64,000 bases of DNA from Novispirillum itersonii subsp. itersonii ATCC 12639 (GCF_000381985.1 NZ_KB907342.1:186001-250000), one strand, 5' to 3'. Counted from the first letter of the stretch, positions 28,697 to 36,629 are shown. Made by a program: numbers and translations. Notes: generated by a model from the sequence alone, not told the origin.

Positions 28697-29143
28697 TTAG
28701 ATCTCGTAGTTGAGGATCAGTTCGCCCGCGCCCTTGCTGGCCATGTCCGACAGCGAGCAGGTGTCGAGAATCGCGGCAATGGCATCCCGGACATCACTCA
28801 TCACCGCGCGTACGGCGCATCCGGCTTCGTCGCGGCAGTCCGCGCAGGGTTTATAGGCATTGCGTGACGCGCAGGGCACCGGGGCCAGCGGCCCATCCAG
28901 AACGCGGATAATGTCACCGACGCGGATCTGAGCCGCCGGAACGGCCAGCATATATCCGCCGCCTTTGCCCTTCTTGCTGGTCAGCAGGCCGTTGTTCTTC
29001 AGTTCCAGCATGATGGCGTCGAGAAACTTCTTCGGAATGGTTTCCGCCGTAGCAATGTCCTGAATGACGACGGCCCCCTGATTCTCATTACGGGCCAGGT
29101 AGACCATGGCCTTCAGACCGTACTTTGCTTTGCTGGACAGCAT
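28697..29143 (-). CDS. Rrf2-family transcriptional regulator, candidate sulfur regulator
   Basis: The 148-residue protein has the Rrf2 winged helix (MLSSKAKYGLKAMVYLAR, IPKKFLDAIMLELKNNGLLTSKKGKGGGYML, residues 1-68). After the helix it carries four cysteines, C91, C100, C103 and C109 (spacing 8-2-5), close to but denser than the three-Cys cluster of IscR/NsrR, so an Fe-S cluster or zinc is possible. ATG 29143 has GGAG ten bases upstream. Position beside cysK, and a matching palindrome upstream of its own gene, suggest it governs the sulfur genes of this island. Confidence 0.85.
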   Translation of the reverse strand: MLSSKAKYGLKAMVYLARNENQGAVVIQDIATAETIPKKFLDAIMLELKNNGLLTSKKGKGGGYMLAVPAAQIRVGDIIRVLDGPLAPVPCASRNAYKPCADCRDEAGCAVRAVMSDVRDAIAAILDTCSLSDMASKGAGELILNYEI

Positions 29144-29223
29144 TGTTTTTGGCGTCTCCGTTCTATGACGCCCGTATTTACAAAGAGGCGGTGCGGAGTC
29201 AAGGGTTCCGCCATGATTTTCTA

Positions 29224-29249
29224 TAAAATCTATAAAAATATAGAATTAT
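29224..29249. promoter_or_regulatory. Putative sulfur-regulon operator, rrf2/small-ORF copy
   Basis: Arms TAAAATCTAT (29224-29233) and ATAGAATTAT (29240-29249) around six bases, with a perfect CTAT-six-ATAG core. It lies 80 bases upstream of the minus-strand rrf2 gene and could also act on the divergent plus-strand small gene at 29482. Confidence 0.68.
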
Positions 29250-29366
29250 GTGTTGCGCCCGATCCTGATTCTCCCTACAGTGTCTGAGTACCGGGCGGAC
29301 CTGCTGCTATTCCTCCCCCCGGTACCGGCCCGGCGGAAAACGGACGCCTTCCGCCGGGCTCCTGTC

Positions 29367-29468
29367 CCACCTTTCTTGTCTTTCCACCTTTCTTGTCTTT
29401 CCACCTTTCTTGTCTTTCCACCTTTCTTGTCTTTCCACCTTTCTTGTCTTTCCACCTTTCTTGTCTTT
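29367..29468 (+). repeat. Six perfect 17-bp tandem repeats
   Basis: Unit CCACCTTTCTTGTCTTT occurs six times without a mismatch (29367-29468), and the last copy runs directly into AAGGAG and ATG 29482. There are no spacers, so this is not a CRISPR. The plus strand is pyrimidine-rich. Perfect identity suggests recent or ongoing slippage. Confidence 0.96.
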
Positions 29469-29481
29469 AAGGAGATCTGCG

Positions 29482-29733
29482 ATGCAGACAGTTCCTGTTG
29501 CCGCTTCCACCCCGGGTCTGCCGCCGCCACATGGGCAGGCTGTGATCCTGCGCCCCCACTCCTCCCGTCGCCCGGATCCGTGGCGCAGTGGAGAGCCGTC
29601 ACTGACCGACGTGATGACCGATCCGCTGGTGCATCTGGTGATGCGGCGGGACGGCCTGCGGTCTGATCAGGTCTGGCCGGTGATCCGGCAGGCCCAGTCT
29701 GATCTGAAGCGCGGTGCCCGGCTGAATGGATGA
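29482..29733 (+). CDS. Small protein of unknown function behind tandem repeats
   Basis: The 83-residue product has no signal, membrane helix or cysteine. The N-terminal half is Pro/Arg-rich; the second half (SLTDVMTDPLVHLVMRRDGL, then a helical VWPVIRQAQSDLKRG) looks like a small folded domain and is probably the conserved part. AAGGAG seven bases before the ATG makes translation likely. It sits between the sulfur regulator and the second sulfate transporter and ends before a terminator. Confidence 0.6.
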   Translation: MQTVPVAASTPGLPPPHGQAVILRPHSSRRPDPWRSGEPSLTDVMTDPLVHLVMRRDGLRSDQVWPVIRQAQSDLKRGARLNG

Positions 29734-29820
29734 ATCGCATGTCTGATGGTTGTTCCTGTTCCTGCCGGGAGAAGAGGCAGGATGATGGCGATCAGCCCCG
29801 AATGTGGGCCTTGTGCTGAA

Positions 29821-29852
29821 AGGCGGTTTCCGAGCGGAAGCCGCCTTTTTTT
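29821..29852 (+). terminator. Terminator between the small ORF and sbp2
   Basis: Eleven-bp stem AGGCGGTTTCC/GGAAGCCGCCT (one G-T pair) with a four-base loop and seven T residues. It separates the small gene from the second sulfate operon, which then needs its own promoter in 29853-29970; only a degenerate copy of the palindrome (29894-29919) is visible there. Confidence 0.85.
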
Positions 29853-29970
29853 GTGATTTGTTTTTTATTAACCAAAAAAATAAGTGAATTAAAAATATCC
29901 TATTTACATTGCGTGTTAAATGTCCTTACAACAGCATAACGCCGTGACGCTGATCGAAGGAGTTCCCGCG

Positions 29971-30990
29971 ATGCGCCGCCTGAATCTGAAGACCCTGTTC
30001 GCTTCTGCCGCCGTCGCGGCTGTTATCGCTGCTGCCCCGGCCCGCGCTGCGGATGCCCCGGTCAGCGACATCCTCAATGTCTCCTACGACATTTCCCGCG
30101 AGCTGTATGCCAAGCTGAACGCTCTTTATAAAGAAGAGCGGGCCGCCAAGGGCCTGCCGGCGCTGGAGGTCAAGCAGTCGCACGGGGGGTCATCCAAGCA
30201 GGCGCGTTCCATTCTGGAAGGTCTGCCCGCCGATGTGGTGACCTTTAATCAGGTGCCCGATGTTCAGGTGCTGGCCGACAAGGGCTTTGTCGCCGCCGAC
30301 TGGGCAAAGAAATTCCCCAATGATGCGTCGCCGTACTATTCGCTGCCCGCCTTCCTGGTGCGCAAGGGTAACCCGAAGAACATCAAGTCGTGGGATGATC
30401 TGGTCCGCGCGGATGTGCAGGTGGTGTTCCCCAACCCGAAGACGTCGGGCAATGCCCGCTATACCTATCTGGCGGCCTATGCCTACGCGCTGGAAAGCAG
30501 CGGCGGCAACGCGGATAAGGCGAAGGACTTTGTCGGCAAGCTGCTGGCCAATGTGCCGGTGTTTGATACCGGCGGGCGGGCTGCCACCACCACGTTTGTC
30601 GAGCGTGGCACCGGCGATGTTCTGGTGACCTTCGAAGCGGAAGTGCGGGGTATTCAGCAGGAATTCGGGGCAGACCGTTTTGATGCGGTGGTCCCGCCGG
30701 TCAGCCTGCTGGCTGACTTCCCGGTGGCGGTGGTTGATAAGGTGGCCGACCGTCGTGGCTCCCGCGCCGAGTCGACGGCCTACCTGACCTTCCTGTACAG
30801 CAAATCGGCGCAGGATGTGCTGGCCCAGACCTATAACCGGGTCCGGGATCCCGACGTGGTTGCCAAGTATAAGGCGCAGTTCCCCGAGGTGCGGCTGCTG
30901 ACCATCGACAGCCTTGGCGGCTGGGCGGCGGTGAATAAGGCACACTTCGCGGAAGGGGCGCTGCTGGATCAGGTGTTTGTCGCCAAATGA
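29971..30990 (+). CDS. sbp: Sulfate-binding periplasmic protein (Sbp), copy 2
   Basis: The 339-residue precursor has a signal peptide (1-27, ARA-A) and the same landmarks as copy 1 ([63 protein letters not shown]), but is clearly divergent in sequence. It may differ in affinity or prefer thiosulfate. AAGGAG eight bases upstream fixes ATG 29971. Its stop overlaps the next start (ATGA). Confidence 0.94.
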   Translation: MRRLNLKTLFASAAVAAVIAAAPARAADAPVSDILNVSYDISRELYAKLNALYKEERAAKGLPALEVKQSHGGSSKQARSILEGLPADVVTFNQVPDVQVLADKGFVAADWAKKFPNDASPYYSLPAFLVRKGNPKNIKSWDDLVRADVQVVFPNPKTSGNARYTYLAAYAYALESSGGNADKAKDFVGKLLANVPVFDTGGRAATTTFVERGTGDVLVTFEAEVRGIQQEFGADRFDAVVPPVSLLADFPVAVVDKVADRRGSRAESTAYLTFLYSKSAQDVLAQTYNRVRDPDVVAKYKAQFPEVRLLTIDSLGGWAAVNKAHFAEGALLDQVFVAK

Positions 30991-31826
30991 GGCTCAGCCG
31001 CTCCCGCCGGACTCTGCCGGGCTTTTCTCTGACGCTGGGCATCACGCTGGGGTATCTCGGCGTGATTGTCCTTTTGCCGCTGGCGGCATTGCTGTGGCGC
31101 GCGGCAGGCCTGTCCGCCGCCGAGTTTGTGGCAGCGGTCGCCAGCCCGCGGGCGCTGGCGACCTATCAGGTCACCCTGACGTCTGCCCTGCAGGCGGTCG
31201 CGTTTAACGGGGTGGCCGGTCTGCTGTTTGCGTGGGTTCTGGCCCGCTATGATTTTCCCGGGCGGCGCCTGCTGGATGCGGTGATGGATATCCCCTTCGC
31301 CCTGCCGACCGCGGTTGCCGGGGTGGCGCTGTCTGCCGCCTTATCCGCCACCGGCTGGTTCGGGCCGTTTCTGTCGGCGATGGGGTGGACGGTGGTGAAC
31401 GCGCAGGCCGGTATTGCGGTTGCCATGGCTTTTACCAGCCTGCCGTTTGTGGTGCGGACCGTCCAGCCGGTGCTGGAAGATCTGGATGCCGATGCCGAGG
31501 AAGCCGCCGGTCTGCTGGGGGCCGGGCGGTGGCAGGTGTTCCGGCATGTGATTGCGCCAGTGGTGGCCCCGGCGGTGCTGGCGGGGATGACGCTGGCGTT
31601 TGCCCGCTGTCTGGGCGAGTTCGGGGCGATTATCTTCATCGCCGGAAACCGCCCGATGAAAACCGAAATCACCTCGCTGCTGATTTACATCCGCCTGGAA
31701 GAATACAACTACCCGGCGGCAACGGCGATTGCGGTGGTGATCCTGCTGTCCGCGCTGGTGGTGATGTTACTGGCCAATGCGATTCAGGCGTGGCAGCACC
31801 GCTATCTGGATAAGGAGGGGGTGTGA
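30987..31826 (+). CDS. cysT: Sulfate ABC transporter permease CysT, copy 2
   Basis: The 279-residue permease has six helices, the EAA loop (DAEEAAGLLGAGRWQVFRHVIAP) and the CysT signature GEFGAIIFIAGNRP. Translation is coupled to sbp2 through an ATGA overlap. It differs too much from copy 1 to be a recent duplication. Confidence 0.94.
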   Translation: MRLSRSRRTLPGFSLTLGITLGYLGVIVLLPLAALLWRAAGLSAAEFVAAVASPRALATYQVTLTSALQAVAFNGVAGLLFAWVLARYDFPGRRLLDAVMDIPFALPTAVAGVALSAALSATGWFGPFLSAMGWTVVNAQAGIAVAMAFTSLPFVVRTVQPVLEDLDADAEEAAGLLGAGRWQVFRHVIAPVVAPAVLAGMTLAFARCLGEFGAIIFIAGNRPMKTEITSLLIYIRLEEYNYPAATAIAVVILLSALVVMLLANAIQAWQHRYLDKEGV

Positions 31827-32671
31827 TGCAGCACCGGCGGGAACGGCGCCGCCCGGAAGGGGCTGGTGCGTGGCTGTGTGTGGCGGCTGCGGTTGTGCTG
31901 GCGGTGCTGATGTTCGGCACCCCGCTGGCTGTGGTGTTCGGTCATGCCTTCTCAAAAGGGGCGGCGGCGTGGTGGCAGGTGGTTTCGGCGCGGGAAACCC
32001 TGTCGGCAATCGGCCTGACGCTGCTGACGCTGGTGGTCTGCGTGCCGCTGTCGGCGCTGTTTGGGCTGGCGGCGGCGTGGGCGCTGACCAAGTTCCGCTG
32101 GCGGGGTAAGACGGTTCTGGTCTCGTTGATTGAGCTGCCGTTTTCGGTGTCGCCGATTGTGGCCGGGGTGGCCTGTCTGCTGGTCTACGGGGCGTCAAGC
32201 CCGCTGGGGGCCTATCTGCAGGACCATAATATCCCGGTGATGTTCGCGGTGCCGGGGATTCTGCTGGCCGTCCTGTTTGTGGTCAGTCCCTTTATCGCCC
32301 GCGAGCTGCTGCCGCTGATGCGCCTGCACGGGACGGATGATGAGGAGGCGGCGATTATTCTTGGGGCAGGGGGGCTGCGGACGTTTCTGCGCGTGACATT
32401 GCCCAATATCCGCTGGGCGCTGCTTTATGGGGTTATTCTCTGCGCGGCGCGGGTGCTGGGGGAGTTTGGCGCGGTTTCCGTGGTGTCCGGACATATCCGG
32501 GGCGAAACCAATACGCTGCCGCTGTATATCGACCTGCTGTTCCACGACTATGACAACACCGGATCGTTTGCGGTGGCGTCGATTCTGACCTCTTTGGCGG
32601 TGGTCACGCTGGCAGCCAAGGCGATTGTTGAGCGCCAGATTGACCGGGCGCGGCGCAGCGCCACTGAATAG
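31826..32671 (+). CDS. cysW: Sulfate ABC transporter permease CysW, copy 2
   Basis: The 281-residue permease has six helices, the EAA loop (DDEEAAIILGAGGLRTFLRVTLPN) and [21 protein letters not shown] 31826 overlaps the cysT2 stop by one base, and AAGGAGGGG precedes it; the GTG just upstream is less likely. No ATPase gene follows: the next feature is a strong terminator. The pair must borrow an ATPase, most simply CysA at 23476-24510. Confidence 0.94.
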   Translation: MQHRRERRRPEGAGAWLCVAAAVVLAVLMFGTPLAVVFGHAFSKGAAAWWQVVSARETLSAIGLTLLTLVVCVPLSALFGLAAAWALTKFRWRGKTVLVSLIELPFSVSPIVAGVACLLVYGASSPLGAYLQDHNIPVMFAVPGILLAVLFVVSPFIARELLPLMRLHGTDDEEAAIILGAGGLRTFLRVTLPNIRWALLYGVILCAARVLGEFGAVSVVSGHIRGETNTLPLYIDLLFHDYDNTGSFAVASILTSLAVVTLAAKAIVERQIDRARRSATE

Positions 32672-32697
32672 AAAATCCCCGGGATTCCGTTGTCTTC

Positions 32698-32730
32698 AGC
32701 CCGTCTGCCAGCCCGGCAGGCGGGCTTTTT
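32698..32730 (+). terminator. Terminator of the second sulfate operon
   Basis: Twelve-bp stem (32698-32709 with 32715-32726, one G-T pair) followed by five T residues. It ends the operon directly after cysW2, confirming that no cysA belongs to it. Confidence 0.88.
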
Positions 32731-32786
32731 GCTGCCTGCAGTGGCCGGAGAGGGGGCCGTCTTTGCAAAAAAACAACGCCAACGCC

Positions 32787-32812
32787 ATAAATCTATTTAC
32801 AGATAGATTTAT
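32787..32812. promoter_or_regulatory. Putative sulfur-regulon operator, aapJ copy (perfect)
   Basis: Arms ATAAATCTAT (32787-32796) and ATAGATTTAT (32803-32812) are perfectly complementary, with TTACAG between. This is the best copy of the motif and defines its 10-6-10 layout. It lies 275 bases upstream of the aapJ-like start, leaving a long leader. Confidence 0.75.
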
Positions 32813-32851
32813 ATGTTTAATCTTGGGTCTGCGGCTGATGCAACAGACGCC

Positions 32852-32982
32852 CCGGCCTTCAGGGCCGGATGTTGTTGTCTCACCTGCGCCGTTTCCTCGT
32901 GACCTCTCCAGACTTGCCGCCGGGGCTGACCTGTCCGCCCTTACCCACTCCGGTGTGATGGCGTCAGCCCGCGGCCTTTTTT
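32852..32982 (+). promoter_or_regulatory. Leader of the aapJ-like operon: possible cysteine-codon attenuator
   Basis: A hairpin CCGGCC/GGCCGG (32852-32868) abuts an ATG (32869) that opens a 29-codon frame ending with TGA at 32956-32958. Its only Cys codon is TGT at 32932-32934. Bases 32916-32930 pair, with two bulges, with 32963-32975, and six T residues follow (32977-32982): an intrinsic terminator about 105 bases before aapJ. The Cys codon falls just after the left arm, so a ribosome stalled there would cover that arm and prevent termination. The leader frame lacks a strong ribosome-binding site, which is the main weakness. Confidence 0.42.
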
Positions 32983-33087
32983 GAATGGTCCGGAAACCGA
33001 TGGTTTTCGCGGACGCTGCCCCTCTGCGCCTGCAGATCAGCCTCCGCCCGCTCTCCCAGACAGATATCCAGCAAAAGGGATCCTGCA

Positions 33088-34131
33088 ATGCTGAAGAAAC
33101 TGAAAGCGAAGCTCCTTGGGGCGGTTGCCGCCCTGTCCGTCGGTGTCGGGGCGCTGGCGGCCCCCGGTGTGGCGCAGGCCGGGCCGACGATTGATGCAAT
33201 TCAGGCCCGTGGCACCATTAAGGTGGGGGTTGGCAGCCCCGGCCCGGGGTTCTTTAACGTCGACAAGTCGGGGCGTTGGGAAGGCTTTTTCGTTGATTTC
33301 GGGCGGGCTCTGTCGATTGCCCTGTTCAATGATCCCAATAAGGTGGAATTCATCACCTCCTCGCCGCAGCAGCGCCTTCCGGCCCTGCAGTCGGGGGAAT
33401 TTGACATCCTGCTGTCGGGGGTGACGCAGACGTTCACCCGCTCGCATCAGCTGGGCTTCCACTTCGGGCCGGTGGTGTTCTACGACGGTCAGGGCTTGCT
33501 GGTGCCGAAAAAGCTGGGCGTCACCAAGGCGACGGAGCTGAACGGGGCCACGGTGTGTATCCAGAGCGGCACCACCGGCGAACTGAACATTGCCGACTTC
33601 TTCCGTCAGAACAATGCCACCTTCAAACCGGTGGTGATTGAAGACACCAACGAAATCCGCAAGGCTTTCACCTCTGGCCGCTGCGATGTGGTGACGCAGG
33701 ATTCCACCGATCTGGCCTTCCGCCGTCTTCAGCTGCCGAACCCCGATGACTACATCGTGCTGCCGGAACGCATCTCGAAAGAGCCGCTGGCCCCGGCGGT
33801 CCGCTGGGGGGATGACCGCTGGCTTGAGGTGGTCAACTGGGTTGTCTATGCCACCCTGCAGGCAGAAGAGCTGGGGATCACCAAAGAGAACGTCGACAGC
33901 TTCCTGACCAGTGAAAACCCGACCATCCGCCGTTTCCTCGGGGTTGATCCGGCTCTGGGGCAGGCGGCCAAACTGGACCCCAAGGTGTTCTATACCATCA
34001 TTAAAACGGTGGGGAACTACGGCGAGATTTTCGACCGCAGCCTTGGCAAGGCCTCGGGCCTTGGGTTTGAACGTGGGTTCAACCAGTCATGGACCAAGGG
34101 CGGCCTGCTGTACGCCCCGCCGTTCCGCTGA
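33088..34131 (+). CDS. aapJ: Amino-acid ABC transporter substrate-binding protein (AapJ/BztA-like)
   Basis: The 347-residue precursor has a signal peptide (1-31, AQA-G) and the type-3 solute-binding fold typical of AapJ/BztA: IKVGVGSPGPGFFNVDKSGRWEGFFVDFGRALSIALF, then DGQGLLVPK, GATVCIQSGTTGELN and YIVLPERISKEPLAPAV. Classical members bind many L-amino acids; the presence of a sulfur-type operator upstream suggests a sulfur amino acid such as cystine. AAAAGGGA precedes ATG 33088. Confidence 0.88.
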   Translation: MLKKLKAKLLGAVAALSVGVGALAAPGVAQAGPTIDAIQARGTIKVGVGSPGPGFFNVDKSGRWEGFFVDFGRALSIALFNDPNKVEFITSSPQQRLPALQSGEFDILLSGVTQTFTRSHQLGFHFGPVVFYDGQGLLVPKKLGVTKATELNGATVCIQSGTTGELNIADFFRQNNATFKPVVIEDTNEIRKAFTSGRCDVVTQDSTDLAFRRLQLPNPDDYIVLPERISKEPLAPAVRWGDDRWLEVVNWVVYATLQAEELGITKENVDSFLTSENPTIRRFLGVDPALGQAAKLDPKVFYTIIKTVGNYGEIFDRSLGKASGLGFERGFNQSWTKGGLLYAPPFR

Positions 34132-34153
34132 TTGGTGAAAAAAGGGGGCTGAC

Positions 34154-35398
34154 ATGACCCGTTCCGTGCCGCCAGTCCTGCCGGGATCACCGCCAGCCCG
34201 TAAGCCCCCGATCCTGTCCGGGATCGGGGGTGCCCTGCGCAGTGGCATTGCTGTCGGGGCCGGGCGGATCAGGGACTGGTGGGGGGAGTATCCCGGCACC
34301 CAGCTGCTGGCTGTCGGGGCGGTTCTTGCTGTTGCGGTGTGGCTGGGGACGACCCTGTCCGGCAATCTGGCCCGGCTGGGCCTGACACCGGGCTTTGAGT
34401 TCCTGTCCCGCTCTGCCGGGTTTGAGATCGGCGAAAGCTGGATTCCCTATTCTGCGGCAGACAGTTACGGACGGGCGCTGGCGGTCGGGTTTCTGAATAC
34501 GGTGCAGGTGGCGCTGCTGAGCTGCGCGCTGGCCACCGTGCTGGGGCTGACGCTGGGGGTCGCCCGGCTGTCGTCCAACCCGCTGCTGTCCCGCACCGTG
34601 CAGGTGTATATCGAGGTCATCCGCAATACTCCGCTGCTGCTGCAATTGTTTTTCTGGAGTCTGACCGTTCACGCCCTGCCATCCCCCCGGCAGGCGCTGG
34701 CCCCGCTGCCCGGAGTATTTCTGACCAACCGCGGCCTGTTTACCCCCGGTATTACGGCCACGGTGGCGCCGCTGTCCGGCGGTGTGCTGCTGCTGATCGG
34801 ACTGGGGACTGCCGGTGGACTGTGGTGGCTGCTCCGGCGGCGGGGCAGACCGTTCCGGCTCGGGGTGTCGCTGGGGGCCGGGGGCGGACTGACCGCCCTG
34901 CTGTGGGCTGCCGCTGGCCCGGCATGGGGGCTGGATCTGCCACGGCTGAGCGGGTTTAACATCACCGGGGGCCGCACGCTCAGCCCCGAGTTTGTCGCCC
35001 TGTGGATCGGGCTGGCGGTAAATACCTCCGCCTCGGTGGCGGAGCTGGTGCGGGCGGGCATTCAGTCGGTGCCGCGTGGCCAGTGGGAAGCCGCCCGGGC
35101 GCTGGGTCTGCCAGAACGCCGGGTGATGCGGCTGGTGGTTCTGCCGCAAGCGCTGCGGGTGATCATTCCGGCCCTGACGTCCAGCTATGTCTCCCTGACC
35201 AAGCATTCCAGCATCGCCGTCGCCATCGGCTATCCCGATCTGGTCAACGTGCTGAATACCACCGCCAATCAGGGCGGCCATGTGCTGGAAGCGATCAGCA
35301 TCATGATCTGTGTCTACCTCACCCTCAGTCTGATCACCTCGGCCCTGATGAACCTGTACAACCACCGTGTCGCCTTGCGGGGAGAAACCCACCGATGA
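34154..35398 (+). CDS. aapQ: Amino-acid ABC transporter permease (AapQ/BztB-like)
   Basis: The 414-residue permease has the long insert between helices that marks AapQ/BztB and the C-terminal EAA loop (QWEAARALGLPERRVMRLVVLPQALRVIIP). GFLNTVQVALLSCALATVLG and EVIRNTPLLLQLFFW are family motifs. It starts 22 bases after aapJ and its stop overlaps the next start (ATGA). Confidence 0.9.
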   Translation: MTRSVPPVLPGSPPARKPPILSGIGGALRSGIAVGAGRIRDWWGEYPGTQLLAVGAVLAVAVWLGTTLSGNLARLGLTPGFEFLSRSAGFEIGESWIPYSAADSYGRALAVGFLNTVQVALLSCALATVLGLTLGVARLSSNPLLSRTVQVYIEVIRNTPLLLQLFFWSLTVHALPSPRQALAPLPGVFLTNRGLFTPGITATVAPLSGGVLLLIGLGTAGGLWWLLRRRGRPFRLGVSLGAGGGLTALLWAAAGPAWGLDLPRLSGFNITGGRTLSPEFVALWIGLAVNTSASVAELVRAGIQSVPRGQWEAARALGLPERRVMRLVVLPQALRVIIPALTSSYVSLTKHSSIAVAIGYPDLVNVLNTTANQGGHVLEAISIMICVYLTLSLITSALMNLYNHRVALRGETHR

Positions 35399-36519
35399 CC
35401 GCCGTTGCCGCCGCTGTGGACACTCCGTCTGCCCTGCCGCCTCATGTCCGCGCCGTTCCGCCGTCGCCCGTGCATCAGCGTCTGCGCCGTCTGTGGGGCG
35501 GCCTGTTCGGAACCCCGCTCAACAGCCTGATCACGCTGGTCTACATCGGATTTATCGCCGTGGTGGTCTGGCCGTTTCTCGACTGGGCGCTGGTCAAGGC
35601 CGTGTGGGTTGGGAATGGCGACGCCTGCCGTCAGGCGCAGGGGGCCTGCTGGGCCTTTGTCGCCGATAAAATCCGTTTCATTCTGTTCGGCCTGTATCCC
35701 GGGCCGGAGCAGGCCCGTTCGGCGGCGGCGCTGCTGGTGATGGCGGTGCTGATCATCGCCACCGGTCTTCCGGCACTGTGGCGCTGGCCGTTGCTGGTGG
35801 CATGGGGGGCCGGGATGGCTGCGGTGCTGATCCTGCTTGGTGGGGGATTTGGCCTGACGCCGGTGGCCACGGATGTCTGGGGCGGGATGACCCTCAGTTT
35901 GCTGGTGTTTGTCGCCGGGGTTCTGATGGCCGCTCCCCTGGCCGTCGGGCTGGCACTGGCGAGACGGTCTAAAATGGGTGGTCTGCGGCTGCTGTCGGTG
36001 CTGGGGATTGAGATCACCCGCGGTATTCCGTTCATTGCCGTGCTGTATGCCGCCACCCTGCTGTTTCCGCTGATGCTGCCCGCCGGGGCTGCGGTCGATA
36101 AGCTGCTGCGGGCACAGATTGCCGTCAGCATTTTTGTTGCCGCTTTTCTGGCGGAAACCCTGCGGGCCGGATTGCAGGCGGTGCCGAGGGGGCAGTATGA
36201 GGCTGCGTATGCGCTGGGCCTGTCCCGGTGGCAGACCCTGCGGCGGATCATTCTGCCGCAGGCGATCCGCACGGTGATCCCCGGTATCGTCAATATCCTG
36301 CTCAATGTGTTTCAGGATACGTCGCTGGTGTTGGTGATCGGCCTGTTTGATTTTCTCAACGCGGCCCGTGTCGCGGCCAATGACTCGGACTGGATGGGGC
36401 GCCATGACGAAGCCTATGCTTTTGCGGCGCTGGTCTATTTCACGCTGTGCTTCTGCGGCTCCCGCTACAGCCTGTGGCTGGAGCGTCACGTTTCCCCCCA
36501 TCGTCATGATCACCGTTAA
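35395..36519 (+). CDS. aapM: Amino-acid ABC transporter permease (AapM/BztC-like)
   Basis: The 374-residue permease partners AapQ. It has the EAA loop QYEAAYALGLSRWQTLRRIILPQAIRTVIP and the AapM motif EITRGIPFIAVLY, plus a C-terminal His-rich tail (HRHDHR). ATG 35395 overlaps the aapQ stop. In most genomes aapP (ATPase) follows directly; here a terminator follows instead, so the ATPase must come from another locus. Confidence 0.9.
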   Translation: MTAVAAAVDTPSALPPHVRAVPPSPVHQRLRRLWGGLFGTPLNSLITLVYIGFIAVVVWPFLDWALVKAVWVGNGDACRQAQGACWAFVADKIRFILFGLYPGPEQARSAAALLVMAVLIIATGLPALWRWPLLVAWGAGMAAVLILLGGGFGLTPVATDVWGGMTLSLLVFVAGVLMAAPLAVGLALARRSKMGGLRLLSVLGIEITRGIPFIAVLYAATLLFPLMLPAGAAVDKLLRAQIAVSIFVAAFLAETLRAGLQAVPRGQYEAAYALGLSRWQTLRRIILPQAIRTVIPGIVNILLNVFQDTSLVLVIGLFDFLNAARVAANDSDWMGRHDEAYAFAALVYFTLCFCGSRYSLWLERHVSPHRHDHR

Positions 36520-36592
36520 ACGGCACCCTGCTGTGTGAGTGGGACCGGGCGATCTTTCGCCCGGCTCCCGCCGTCATGACGATACCCTAAAC

Positions 36593-36629
36593 CCGTCCTC
36601 CCGTCTTTGGAGGGCGGTTTCTTTTTATT
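36593..36629 (+). terminator. Terminator after the aapJQM operon
   Basis: Nine-bp stem CCGTCCTCC/GGAGGGCGG (one G-T pair) followed by TTTCTTTTTATTTTC. A second hairpin with 8-bp arms and TCTT loop lies just before it (36545-36564) without a T-run. Confidence 0.85.

Noticed and set aside
29367-29468. CRISPR-like array
   Set aside because: The 17-bp units are contiguous without spacers and no cas genes are present.
29246-29740. Minus-strand open frame whose 17-residue basic repeats come from the tandem array
   Set aside because: A 17-bp repeat without stops is open in every frame; the flanking parts show no coding character and the plus-strand gene has the ribosome-binding site.
29894-29919. 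Sixth copy of the sulfur palindrome before sbp2
   Set aside because: Only the left half (CCTAT followed by TTACAT) matches; the right arm agrees at four of ten positions. Kept as a degenerate half-site, not counted.
36545-36564. Hairpin with 8-bp arms as a terminator of aapM
   Set aside because: No T-run follows; the hairpin at 36593-36617 with its T-rich tail is the better terminator.
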